Shown one piece after another: positions 52,365 to 60,704 of a DNA stretch of 64,000 nucleotides. The stretch lies in contig JALHIN010000005.1 in assembly GCA_022839995.1 (NCBI GenBank), positions 1 through 64,000 of the forward strand. Direction: 5' to 3'. Below the pieces are notes generated by a model. The model had not been told where the DNA came from. It ran no database searches and saw nothing but the letters and a program-made list of their open reading frames with translations. This stretch comes from 79-D21 sp022839995 (GTDB lineage Bacteria > Synergistota > Synergistia > Synergistales > 79-D21). The number at the start of each line of letters is the position of its first letter. Within the stretch, counting starts at the first letter, position 1. A program made the translations under genes and the position numbers.

Positions 52365-53636
52365 ATGGAAGACGTCAAGGTTCGACTCGAAAAGATCGGC
52401 ATCGGGCTCCCGGAAATCCTGCTCCCGAAGGCCGGGACGGACCTGTCGAAATGGTCGGTGGTGGCCTGCGACCAGTTCTCGTCCGAGCGCCACTACTGGG
52501 AGCAGGTGAAGGAGATCGTGGGCGACGCCCCGTCGACCCTGCGCCTGATCCTGCCCGAATGCTACCTCGAGGACGGGGACACGGAAGCCCGTGTCGCAAA
52601 GATCAACGAGGAAATGGTGCGGGTTCTCGAAACCGTGCTCGAACCCCATGAAAACGGGTTTGTCCTCATCGACCGCAAGACCGCCCATGCCGGTTCACGC
52701 AAGGGGCTTGTCCTTGCGGTGGACCTCGAGGCCTACAGTTTCGAGGCAGGGGCCGCCTCGCTGATCCGCCCGACCGAAGGAACGATCCTGAAAAGGCTTC
52801 CTCCCCGCATGGCCATCCGCCGGGGGGCGACCCTGGACCTCCCGCACATCCTGCTTCTGCTCGACGATCCGGGCAGGACGGTCATCGAGCCTCTCTTTGC
52901 CGCCAGGGAAAAGTTCCGCAAGCTCTACGAGTTCGAACTCATGCAGGGCGGGGGGGCGATCACGGGTTGGCACGTCCCTGCGGAGGCCCTGGAAGGCGCG
53001 GTGTCCGCACTGGAAAACCTGGCTCGCGGCGGATTCCTCTTCGCCGTGGGGGACGGGAACCACTCCCTGGCCGCCGCAAAGAGCCTCTGGGAGGAGAAGA
53101 AGGCTGCCGGGGCGAGCTTTGACGATCCGGCCCGGTGGGCTCTCGTGGAGGTGGAGAACATCCACGACGAGGGGCTGCACTTCCACCCGATCCACCGCGT
53201 GCTTTTCGGAGTGGACGCAGGCGCCTTGCTGGAAGAGATGAAGGAGGCGTTGTCCGGAAGGGTCGAGGAGGGGCTTGCCGAGCCGACCCCGAAGACCCCG
53301 GCCGGGCACGTCATCGGGGTGCTCACCGAGAAGGGCGATGCCCGCTTCGTGTTCGACCCGAGGGAGGAACGCATGACCGTGGAATTCTTCCAGGAATTCC
53401 TTGACGCCTACCTGGCGAAGCATCCCGAGGTGTCGATCGACTACATCCACGGGGAGGAAGCCGTACGGGAAATGGGGACGAAACCCGGCAACGCGGGGTT
53501 CTACATGCCCCCTCTCGACAAGTCCTCCTTCTTCAGGCGGATGGTCGAAGTGGGGCCCTACCCGAGGAAGACCTTCTCCATCGGAGAAGCCACCGAGAAA
53601 CGATATTACCTGGAAAGCCGGAAACTGGTCCGGTAG
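52365..53636 (+). CDS. DUF1015-family protein
   Basis: 423 residues. Family blocks include VACDQFSSERHYWEQVKEIV, LPECYLEDGDTEARVAKINE, VLIDRKTAHAGSRKGLVLAV, FAVGDGNHSLAAAKSLWEEK (the most conserved motif, GDGNHSLA) and FHPIHRVLFGV. Function is not established. It follows serC by 9 bases in the serA-serC operon, so a role in serine or phosphoserine metabolism is likely (inference). A strong terminator follows. Confidence 0.9.
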   Translation: MEDVKVRLEKIGIGLPEILLPKAGTDLSKWSVVACDQFSSERHYWEQVKEIVGDAPSTLRLILPECYLEDGDTEARVAKINEEMVRVLETVLEPHENGFVLIDRKTAHAGSRKGLVLAVDLEAYSFEAGAASLIRPTEGTILKRLPPRMAIRRGATLDLPHILLLLDDPGRTVIEPLFAAREKFRKLYEFELMQGGGAITGWHVPAEALEGAVSALENLARGGFLFAVGDGNHSLAAAKSLWEEKKAAGASFDDPARWALVEVENIHDEGLHFHPIHRVLFGVDAGALLEEMKEALSGRVEEGLAEPTPKTPAGHVIGVLTEKGDARFVFDPREERMTVEFFQEFLDAYLAKHPEVSIDYIHGEEAVREMGTKPGNAGFYMPPLDKSSFFRRMVEVGPYPRKTFSIGEATEKRYYLESRKLVR

Positions 53637-53652
53637 AAATGCCTGGAACGCG

Positions 53653-53683
53653 AAAGGGGACCCCCGAGGGGTCCCCTTTTTTT
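53653..53683 (+). terminator. Terminator of the serine operon
   Basis: AAAGGGGACCCC (53653-53664), loop CGA, complement (53668-53679), T run to 53683. Confidence 0.95.
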
Positions 53684-53782
53684 CTTCCCTAGGAAACGCC
53701 ATGCGGTGCTATACTTTTCTATGATGGTTTTTTAATTGGCTGTCATCTAGAGAAAAAACGATCGAAAAGGGGGGCTTTTTTC

Positions 53783-54613
53783 ATGAGAAGGATTCCGAGA
53801 CTGTCGCTGCTGTTGCTCGTCGTTTCGCTCCTTGCCTTTGCCGGTGCGGCCTGGGGGGTGAGCGCCCTTTCCCTGGATTATCCTGGAGAAGGGGCCGACT
53901 CCGTCAGCACGAGCTTCAATTTATAGTGGACCCTCACGCATGATGTCGACGTGACCAGCCCGGATCTCGCCAGTTACGACCTTTACCTGTCCAAGACGCT
54001 GTCGGGCCTTGGCACGAGTCCGTTGTCCCTGGGTATGACCTTCGCCGGATATGCCGGAACGGCTCCGTCCGGTACGCTTGACGAGGATTCCCTCTATTTC
54101 TGGAAGGTCGTCGCCCACACGCCCTCGGGGGACGTCGGTGCGACAAGTTTCTTCATGACCCAGGGCGAGGACGCCAGCTTGGTGCTGAAGAGCCCATCGA
54201 ACGGCCAGATCGGGGTTGCCCCCCAGAACGTCGAATTCAAGTGGGAATTCGACTCCGGGAACGAAAGCCTGACCGCTTCGGATGTCACCTTCGACCTGTA
54301 CCTCTCGGACAAATACGAGACCATTTTCGACGGGGCGCCGAAGAGGTCGGGGATAGTGGCCCTTGATCCCGACGTTGTCGACGGGGTCTTCAGCGTGACG
54401 ATCAACCAGTCGGTCGGTTACGGCAAGCACTACTGGACGGTTGTCGCCCATGTGGCCGGCGATGGGGATTTCACCACCTCCCCGCATTCCTTCACGACCC
54501 TCTCCGAGGCCTCCGACCCGAACCTGTCGGGCGGCTGCTCCGCGGCTCCGCTGGGCGGGCTGGCGGCCATGGCCCTCTTGGCAGGCCTGGCTTTGGTGAA
54601 GCGCCGCAACTAG
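53783..54613 (+). pseudogene. Secreted repeat protein with Synerg-CTERM tail, amber-interrupted
   Basis: ATG 53783 opens a signal peptide (RIPRLSLLLLVVSLLAFAGA). The frame runs to TAG at 53924-53926 (codon 48) and then continues in the same frame for 229 codons without another stop. The body has two fibronectin-III-like strands sets (SYDLYLSKTLSG / FWKVVAHTPSGD; FDLYLSDKYET / YWTVVAHVAGDG). The end, GGCSAAPLGGLAAMALLAGL then ALVKRRN, is the Synerg-CTERM sorting pattern: Gly-Gly-Cys, membrane segment, Arg cluster. Other genes here end normally at TAG, so the amber codon looks like an inactivating mutation or sequencing error. Confidence 0.75.
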
Positions 54614-54634
54614 AGCTGAAGCCTCAAACCGAAA

Positions 54635-54682
54635 GCAAAAGAGAGGGACCCGGGCTGAGATGCCCGGGTCCCTCTCTTTTGC
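54635..54682. terminator. Bidirectional terminator
   Basis: A 21-bp perfect stem (54635-54655 with 54662-54682), loop TGAGAT, with A4 and T4 at its ends, between convergent genes. Confidence 0.93.
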
Positions 54683-54697
54683 TTGGCTGTCCTTTTC

Positions 54698-57058
54698 CTA
54701 GAAGCCTTCCTGGGCCGTGCGGGCGATGATCTCCTCCTGGTGGTACTGGTCCAGGTCCACGAAGTAGTCGCTGTAGCCCGCCACCCGGACGAGGAGGTCG
54801 CGGTAGTTCTCCGGGTGCTTCTGGGCATCTCGCAGGGTGTCGGAGTCCACCACGTTGAACTGCATGTGGTGACCCCCCAGGCGGAAGTACGTGCGGATCA
54901 GCTGGCAGAGGGCATCGACTCCCTCTTCCCCCGCAAGGACGGAGGGAAGGAACCTCTGGTTCAGCAGCGTGCCGCCCGACTTGACCTGGTCCATCTTGGC
55001 CAGCGATTTCACGACGGCCGTCGGACCGTGGCGGTCGGCCCCGTGGGACGGGGAAGTCCCGTCGGATTCGGGCAGGTGCGCGAAACGCCCGTTGGGCGTG
55101 GCCCCGAGCTTTTTCCCGAAGTAGACGTGGCAGGTCGTGGAGAGCATGTTCAGGTGGTAGGTCGGGCCCTTGGGGCTGTGCTGCCCTTCGATGGTCCTAA
55201 ACAGGGAATCGTAAACCCGCTGCATGATCGAATCGGCGTAATCGTCGTCGTTGCCGAAGAACGGAGTCTTGTTCCAGACGAACTGCCTCAGGGGTTCGTC
55301 GCCTTCCCAGTTCTTCCTGAGGGCTTCGAGGAGGGTCTTCATGGGGATCGTGTTGTCCTCGAAGACGTGCTTCTTCAGCACCGCCAGGCTGTCCGTGATG
55401 GTGCCGATGCCGCAGCACTGGATGTAGTCGGAGTTGTAGCGGGCCCCGCCGTCGTAGTAGTCGCGGCCGTTCTTGATGCAGTCGTTGATCACCACGGAAA
55501 GGAAGGGGGCCGGGGCGTAGGTGGCAAACATCCGCTGCAGGAAGTTGTCGACCTCGATCTTCGTTTCGACCACGTAGCGCAGCTGCTTCTCGAAGGCCGC
55601 GTAGAGTTCGTCGAAAGTGGCGAAGCTTTCCGGGTCGCCCGTTTCCAGCCCGACCTTCTTGCCGGTGAGGGGATCCACGCCGTTGTTCAGGGTCAGTTCG
55701 AGGATTTTCGGAACGTTGAGATAGCCGTGGAGGATGTAGGCTTCCTTGCCGAAGGCTCCCGTTTCAACGCATCCGCTGGTGCCTCCTTCGCGGGCGTCCT
55801 CGGGAGTCTTTCCGACGCGGATCTGTTCCGCGATGACCATGTCCGCGTTGAAAACCGAGGGGTAGCCGGAGCCGCGGCGGATCACCTTCGCGGCGAACTT
55901 CAGGAACGCGTCGGGGGTTTTGGCGCTGATCTGGACGCTCACCTGCGGCTGCAAAAGCTGGAGTTCGTCCAGGACCTCCAGGATCAGGGTCGAAACCTCG
56001 CTCGACCCGTCGGTGCCGTCCGCCTTCAGCCCTCCCAGGTTGATCTGGGTGAAGTCGTTGTAGGTGCCGCTTTCCGCGGCCGTGACGCCGACCTTCGGGG
56101 GAGCCGGGGTGTTGTTCACCTTGATCCAGAAGCAGGAAAGCAGCTCTCGGGCTCCTTCCCGGTCCAGGATCCCCTCCGCGAGGTCTTTCTCGTAGAAAGG
56201 AGCGAGGTGCTGGTCAAGGTGCCCCGGGCTCATGGCATCCCAGCCGTTGAGTTCGGTGATCGTCCCGAGATGGACGAACCAGTACATCTGCAGGGCTTCC
56301 CAGAAATTCCGCGGGGCATGGGCGGGGACCCAGCGGCAGACCGAGGCGATCTTCAGGAGCTCGGCCTTGCGCCGCGGATCCTTTTCCTCGGCGGCCATCT
56401 TCTCCGCCAGGTCCGCGTGACGCTCCGCGAAGAGGATCGCCGCGTCGCAGGAGATGTCCATGGCGGTCAGTTCTTCGGCTTTCTCCGTGGCATGGGGGTC
56501 GTTGAGATAATCGAGGCGTGCCTTGCTCTCGGCGATCTCCCTCTTGAAGTCGAGCATGCCCTTTCGGTAGATGGTCCCGTCCAGGGCCGTGTGTCCAGGG
56601 GCCCTCTGCTCCATGAACTCCGTGAAAAGGCCGGCTTCGTACAGGGCCTTCCATTTCCCGGGGATCTGGGCAAAGGCCTTGTCGCGCATGCTCCGTCCCC
56701 GCCAGTAGGGGATGACCTTCTCCGCGTAGAGGTCGATGTCTTCCGGGGAAACGGAATAGCTCGTCATCTTCCGGGAGTTGAGGATTTCCAGGTCCTCCCG
56801 GGAATGGCAATTGAGCTCGGGGAAGGTGGACACCGCCTTGGGAGCCGGTCCCCGTTCCCCGACGATCAGCTCGTCCGGGCCGATGTAGATCGTCTTTTTC
56901 TCGCAGAGGTTCTTGAAATTCATCGCGCGCATGACGGGAGTCGAGAATTTCCCCGCGTTTTCCTGGTAGAACTCGGTTACCAGAAGGGCCCGTTCGATGG
57001 AGATGGACGGGTGGGTTTCGAAACTTTCCTTCCTGAGCCTGGCAATGCGGTCGTTCAT
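54698..57058 (-). CDS. hypD: trans-4-hydroxy-L-proline dehydratase (glycyl radical enzyme HypD)
   Basis: A 786-residue glycyl radical enzyme. The thiyl/acid pair is C430 and E432 in GGTSGCVETGAFGKEAYIL, the radical glycine is G761 in RVAGYSDYF. Residues I recall as substrate contacts in Clostridioides HypD are all here with a constant offset of four: F148, H156 (in TEFMEQRAPGHT), D274, S330, D335, F336 and Y446. That makes hydroxyproline dehydration to 1-pyrroline-5-carboxylate much more likely than pyruvate formate-lyase, glycerol or choline chemistry. Start at 57058 follows AGGAGGG. It lies 5 bases after its activase. The P5C would be reduced to proline by ProC, not in this window. Confidence 0.87.
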   Translation of the reverse strand: MNDRIARLRKESFETHPSISIERALLVTEFYQENAGKFSTPVMRAMNFKNLCEKKTIYIGPDELIVGERGPAPKAVSTFPELNCHSREDLEILNSRKMTSYSVSPEDIDLYAEKVIPYWRGRSMRDKAFAQIPGKWKALYEAGLFTEFMEQRAPGHTALDGTIYRKGMLDFKREIAESKARLDYLNDPHATEKAEELTAMDISCDAAILFAERHADLAEKMAAEEKDPRRKAELLKIASVCRWVPAHAPRNFWEALQMYWFVHLGTITELNGWDAMSPGHLDQHLAPFYEKDLAEGILDREGARELLSCFWIKVNNTPAPPKVGVTAAESGTYNDFTQINLGGLKADGTDGSSEVSTLILEVLDELQLLQPQVSVQISAKTPDAFLKFAAKVIRRGSGYPSVFNADMVIAEQIRVGKTPEDAREGGTSGCVETGAFGKEAYILHGYLNVPKILELTLNNGVDPLTGKKVGLETGDPESFATFDELYAAFEKQLRYVVETKIEVDNFLQRMFATYAPAPFLSVVINDCIKNGRDYYDGGARYNSDYIQCCGIGTITDSLAVLKKHVFEDNTIPMKTLLEALRKNWEGDEPLRQFVWNKTPFFGNDDDYADSIMQRVYDSLFRTIEGQHSPKGPTYHLNMLSTTCHVYFGKKLGATPNGRFAHLPESDGTSPSHGADRHGPTAVVKSLAKMDQVKSGGTLLNQRFLPSVLAGEEGVDALCQLIRTYFRLGGHHMQFNVVDSDTLRDAQKHPENYRDLLVRVAGYSDYFVDLDQYHQEEIIARTAQEGF

Positions 57059-57063
57059 GCCTT

Positions 57064-57969
57064 TCACCCTCCTATGAGGACATTGAGTCCAAATGACTTC
57101 AGGCTTTGCGCCGCGGCTTCCTGCGCCTCCGCGCTGGGCGGAAGGGTGTCCGGAAGGCGGTAGGCGATTCCCCACTTCGCGTACTTGTTGCGGCCCGCGG
57201 CATGGTACGGGAGCAGGTGTACGGAAACGACTCCTTTCAGGGCCGCGACGAACCGGCCCGTCTGCCGCAGGTTTTCTTCATCGTCGTTGATTCCGGGGAT
57301 CAGGGGGATCCGGATTGCGACCCGGGCCCCCGAATCGGTGAGCGCCTTCAGGTTTTCCAGGATCAGGGTGTTGTCGACGCCGGTGTAAAGCTTGTGTTTC
57401 TCGGGATCCATGTGCTTGATGTCGTAAAGGAAGAGGTCGGCCAGGCGGGCGGTCTCCAGCAGGACCGAGGTCTGGGCGAAGCCCGTGGTGTCCACTGCCG
57501 TGTGGATCTGCAGTTTCCGGCAGCCTTCCAGGAGCTCCCAGAGGAAATCCGGCTGGAGGAGCGGCTCGCCGCCGGAAAAGGTGGCCCCGCCGCCGGATTC
57601 GTCGTAGAAGGGGATGTCTTTCCGGATAACCTCCAGCACCTCGCCCGAAGTCATCACGCGCCCCACCCTTTCCCGGGCGGTGGACGGGCAAGCATCCGCG
57701 CAGGCTCCGCAGCCGGTGCAAAGGGAAGGGTCGGCGAAGAAACCTTCCGGCGTGGCAGTGATGGCTCCGAGGGGGCAAGCCTTGAGGCAGGCTCCGCAGC
57801 CGATGCACCTCTCGGGCCGGTACAGGACGGCGGGCTGGGGAGAAATGCTCTCTGGGTTGTGGCACCACCAGCAGGACAACGGGCAACCCTTCAGGAACAC
57901 GGTTGTGCGGATGCCGGGCCCGTCGTGGATGGAATACTTTTTGAAGTCGAACACGATGCCGCTTTTCAT
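57064..57969 (-). CDS. Glycyl-radical enzyme activating enzyme (HypD activase)
   Basis: A 301-residue radical SAM protein. The cluster motif is FLKGCPLSCWWCHNPES (CxxxCxxC); two inserted [4Fe-4S] ferredoxin-type motifs, CIGCGACLKACP and CTGCGACADACP, follow; FSGGEPLLQPDFL is the SAM-binding GGE. It generates the glycyl radical on the enzyme encoded directly downstream. The start MKSGIVFDFKKYSIHDGPG at 57969 is favoured by AAAGGGGA upstream over an ATG 27 bases earlier. Confidence 0.93.
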   Translation of the reverse strand: MKSGIVFDFKKYSIHDGPGIRTTVFLKGCPLSCWWCHNPESISPQPAVLYRPERCIGCGACLKACPLGAITATPEGFFADPSLCTGCGACADACPSTARERVGRVMTSGEVLEVIRKDIPFYDESGGGATFSGGEPLLQPDFLWELLEGCRKLQIHTAVDTTGFAQTSVLLETARLADLFLYDIKHMDPEKHKLYTGVDNTLILENLKALTDSGARVAIRIPLIPGINDDEENLRQTGRFVAALKGVVSVHLLPYHAAGRNKYAKWGIAYRLPDTLPPSAEAQEAAAQSLKSFGLNVLIGG

Positions 57970-58010
57970 GGCAGGTTCCCCTTTTTGAAAACCCACTTTC
58001 GGGGCTTTCG

Positions 58011-58029
58011 CTGATACATCATATATCAG
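58011..58029. promoter_or_regulatory. Palindromic operator upstream of the HypD activase gene
   Basis: CTGATA (58011-58016), seven bases, TATCAG (58024-58029). It overlaps the -10 of the minus-strand promoter and the 3' side of the pucR gene. Confidence 0.6.
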
Positions 58030-58046
58030 TTGGGGAAACCCGTCAA
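58018..58046 (-). promoter_or_regulatory. Promoter of the HypD activase-hypD operon
   Basis: On the minus strand TTGACG (58046-58041), a 17-base spacer and TATGAT (58023-58018). The -35 lies inside the last codons of pucR. Confidence 0.68.
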
Positions 58047-59212
58047 GCCTCGCGGCGAAAAGCGCCGAGCTTTTGCAGCTCGAGGGCTGACCGCAGCATC
58101 AGGATTCCCCTGGCATCCCGAAGGTCCAGGCCCGTCAGGCGCCCGATTTTCTGCAGCCGGTAGGACAGGGTGTTCCGGTGGATGGAAAGAGACCGGGCAA
58201 CCCGGGCCGGCTCGAAAGGCCGGTCGCACCAGGCCAGGAAGGTCCGAACGAGGTCCCTGGAATCGGGACAGGCGAGGAGGTCCTTCAGGACGGTTTCGCA
58301 AAAGGCCGATGCGCGGTCCTTCGGAATAGTGGACAGGAGGGATTCCATCCGGAGTTCGCCGATGAAGAAGACCCGTTCGGCCGTGTCCTTCCCGGCGGAA
58401 AGGCGGGCGGCCTCGAGGGCGGTCCGGTAGGCTTCGCCCAGGAGGGCTGCCGATGTGGCGATCTCGCCGATTCCGATCCAAACCGGAAGCCCCTCCCCCT
58501 CAAGGGAAAGTGCCAAAAGCCGGGCGGTTTTCCGAACCTCCCCGAGGGGGTCCTTTTCTTTCGCGGCAAGCCCCAGGAAAGCAAGGACGACGAGTTTTTC
58601 GTCTCCGAGGCGGGTGACGATGTCCTGCGGGTGCGAAAAGAACTTGCGGCCGAGGGCTTGCGCCTCCAGCCGCCTGTTCAGGGGCACATCCTCGGGGCGG
58701 AGGAGCTCCGCCACCAGGACCGCACGGGGCGACCGCAGGTCGTAGCCGAGTTCCCGGCCCCGCATCACCGGGAGGGACTCGTCTGCTTTCCGGGGATCGA
58801 AAGCGGCGATCTCCAGGATCAACTCCTGGAGGGCCTGTTCCCGCATCATCGCTGAGCGGACCAGGGCGTTCTCCCGGAGAAGGAGTTCGGCCTGTTTCTG
58901 CACGAGACGACCGTACCGGGAGACTTCCTCGGGGGGCCCGGCGATGGCGATGGAGCCGACGACCCGGCCCGCAAGAGAAATTGGAAGGGTGATCCCCGGG
59001 CGGACCCCTTCCGGGAGGTTTTGGGCCTCTTCCTGGGTCGTGATTTCCGGGCGGCGCGTCCGGATGACTTCCAGCGAAGGACTGTGAAGAGAACCGAGGC
59101 GGGACGGGTCGCTCGATCCGATCACGAGACCTTTTTCGTCGGTCAGGAGAACGCTGTAACCGGCGATCTCCGAGGTGTTTTCTGCAAGTTCCTGTGCGCA
59201 GGCCCGCAGCAT
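58043..59212 (-). CDS. PucR/CdaR-family transcriptional regulator
   Basis: 389 residues: an N-terminal sugar-diacid-recognition-like sensor domain (ACAQELAENTSEIAGYSVLL, VIGSSDPSRLGSLHSPSLEV, GRVVGSIAIAGPPEEVSRYG), a central GGDEF-like domain, and a C-terminal PucR helix-turn-helix (SLSIHRNTLSYRLQKIGRLT then GLDLRDARGILML). ATG 59212 follows AGGAGAC. It lies between the HypD unit (same strand, downstream) and the divergent Grd unit, so it is a likely activator of one or both; ligand not known. Confidence 0.9.
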   Translation of the reverse strand: MLRACAQELAENTSEIAGYSVLLTDEKGLVIGSSDPSRLGSLHSPSLEVIRTRRPEITTQEEAQNLPEGVRPGITLPISLAGRVVGSIAIAGPPEEVSRYGRLVQKQAELLLRENALVRSAMMREQALQELILEIAAFDPRKADESLPVMRGRELGYDLRSPRAVLVAELLRPEDVPLNRRLEAQALGRKFFSHPQDIVTRLGDEKLVVLAFLGLAAKEKDPLGEVRKTARLLALSLEGEGLPVWIGIGEIATSAALLGEAYRTALEAARLSAGKDTAERVFFIGELRMESLLSTIPKDRASAFCETVLKDLLACPDSRDLVRTFLAWCDRPFEPARVARSLSIHRNTLSYRLQKIGRLTGLDLRDARGILMLRSALELQKLGAFRREA

Positions 59213-59397
59213 CGTCAGTCTCCTTTCATTTGTGCAGAAAGACAAAAATCAATGCATTTCCTGCGATAATTCTAGGTCAAAAGCCTAATGAAAGCGAGGG
59301 AAGAAAACGGATACACTAAGCTGAAAGAAGTTCTGCTGCCTGGGTGTAAAGGCGAAGCTTCAAAGAAAAAGCGGAACAAGCGAAGGGAGGGGCCCGA

Positions 59398-60684
59398 ATG
59401 AGGCTGGAACTGCACGAAGTCCAGATTTCGGATATCCAGTGGGGGCAGAAGACGGAAGCCGTCGATCACGTGCTTCGGGTGAACCGTGAAGAGGCCGAGA
59501 GCGCGGTTTCCGGCGATGAGCGCTTTGCGTCGGTTCGGCTTGACCTGGCGCGCCCGGGGGAGAGCGTCCGGATCATTCCCGTCAAGGATGTGGTGGAGCC
59601 GCGGGTCAAGTTGAAGGGAGGACGAGGGTATTTCCCGGGTTTCTTCGCTCCGCCGGAAACCGCGGGGGAAGGGGTCACGCTGGTCCTCAAGGGGGCGGCC
59701 GTGGTGACCTGCGGGCCGATCGTGGCTTTCCAGGAAGGGTTCATCGATATGTCGGGAACGGGTGCCGAATATACGCCGTTCTCGAAAACCCACAACCTGG
59801 TCCTGACGGTCGAACCGGTGGAAGGACTGGGAAAGCATGCCTACGAAGAGGCCCTGAGGCTGGCGGGCCTGAAGCTCGCCCTGTACCTGGCGGAGTCCTG
59901 TCGAGAGGCGAAGGTCGACAGGGTCCGCGTTTTCGAAAAGGGGTCCATCCAGGAGGAGAACGAGAAATACCCGGACCTGCCGCGGATCCTCTACATCTGC
60001 ATGGCCATCACCCAGGGCCTGCTTCACGACACGTTCCTCTACGCGGCCGACATGAAGACCGTTCTGCCCACCCTCCTGCATCCCAACGAGGTGCTGGACG
60101 GGGCTCTCGTTTCGGGCAACTGCGTTTCCGCCTGCGACAAGAACACGACGTTCCACCACGTCAACAACCCGGTGGTGGAGGCTCTCTACAGGCGCCACGG
60201 GAAGGACCTGAACTTCCTGGGCGTCGTTCCGACGGTGGAAGACGTCCGGCTGGCCGGCAAGGAGAGGGCCTCTTCGATGAACGCGGCACTGGCCAAAAAC
60301 CTGGGAGCTCACGGGGTCATCGTCACCGAGGAAGGGTACGGCAACCCGGACACGGATCTCTGCCTGAACGCAAGGAAATGCGAGAACCTCGGGATCCGCA
60401 CCGTCGTGATTTCCGACGAAGCCGCCGGGACGGACGGTTCAAGCCAGGGCCTGGCGGACGCAACGCCCGAAATGAGCGCGTTCGTTTCCTCGGGGAACGT
60501 CAACGAGATGATCGAGGTGCCTCCCATGCAGACGGTGCTCGGGCATCCCGAATCGATCGCGAACCTGTCCGGCGGCGCGGCGGAAAGCCTGAGGCCGGAC
60601 GGAAGCATGTTCGTGGAACTGCAGGCCGTGATCGGGTCCACCTGCGAACTCGGCTTCAGCCGCATCGGCTGCGAATGGATCTAG
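59398..60684 (+). CDS. Glycine/sarcosine/betaine reductase component B alpha-beta proprotein (GrdE-like)
   Basis: 428 residues, the length of GrdE. The precursor is cleaved between Asn and Cys to give two subunits, the new N-terminus bearing a pyruvoyl group. The site is VSGNCVSACDKNTTFHHVNN with N241-C242, exactly at the family position. Other blocks: FKTHNLVLTVEPVE-like SKTHNLVLTVEPVEGLGKHA and LGVVPTVEDVRLAGKERASS. With the selenoprotein encoded 20 bases downstream it forms component B, which binds the substrate. grdA, grdC, grdD and trxAB are not here, so the sarcosine, betaine or another substrate paralogue is possible. Ribosome site GGGAGGGG. Confidence 0.93.
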   Translation: MRLELHEVQISDIQWGQKTEAVDHVLRVNREEAESAVSGDERFASVRLDLARPGESVRIIPVKDVVEPRVKLKGGRGYFPGFFAPPETAGEGVTLVLKGAAVVTCGPIVAFQEGFIDMSGTGAEYTPFSKTHNLVLTVEPVEGLGKHAYEEALRLAGLKLALYLAESCREAKVDRVRVFEKGSIQEENEKYPDLPRILYICMAITQGLLHDTFLYAADMKTVLPTLLHPNEVLDGALVSGNCVSACDKNTTFHHVNNPVVEALYRRHGKDLNFLGVVPTVEDVRLAGKERASSMNAALAKNLGAHGVIVTEEGYGNPDTDLCLNARKCENLGIRTVVISDEAAGTDGSSQGLADATPEMSAFVSSGNVNEMIEVPPMQTVLGHPESIANLSGGAAESLRPDGSMFVELQAVIGSTCELGFSRIGCEWI

Positions 60685-60704
60685 GCGAGGGAGGAATGAG
60701 CACG

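Noticed and set aside
53924..53926. Pyrrolysine decoding of the TAG in the Synerg-CTERM protein
   Set aside because: TAG is an ordinary stop at the ends of trpB, hypD, the GrdE-like gene and others here, no downstream element or methyltransferase context is seen, and the protein is a surface repeat protein.
54698..57058. Pyruvate formate-lyase, choline trimethylamine-lyase or glycerol dehydratase identity
   Set aside because: The Cys region is a single SGCVE motif, not the double Cys of PFL, and the substrate-pocket residues match the HypD pattern as I recall it.
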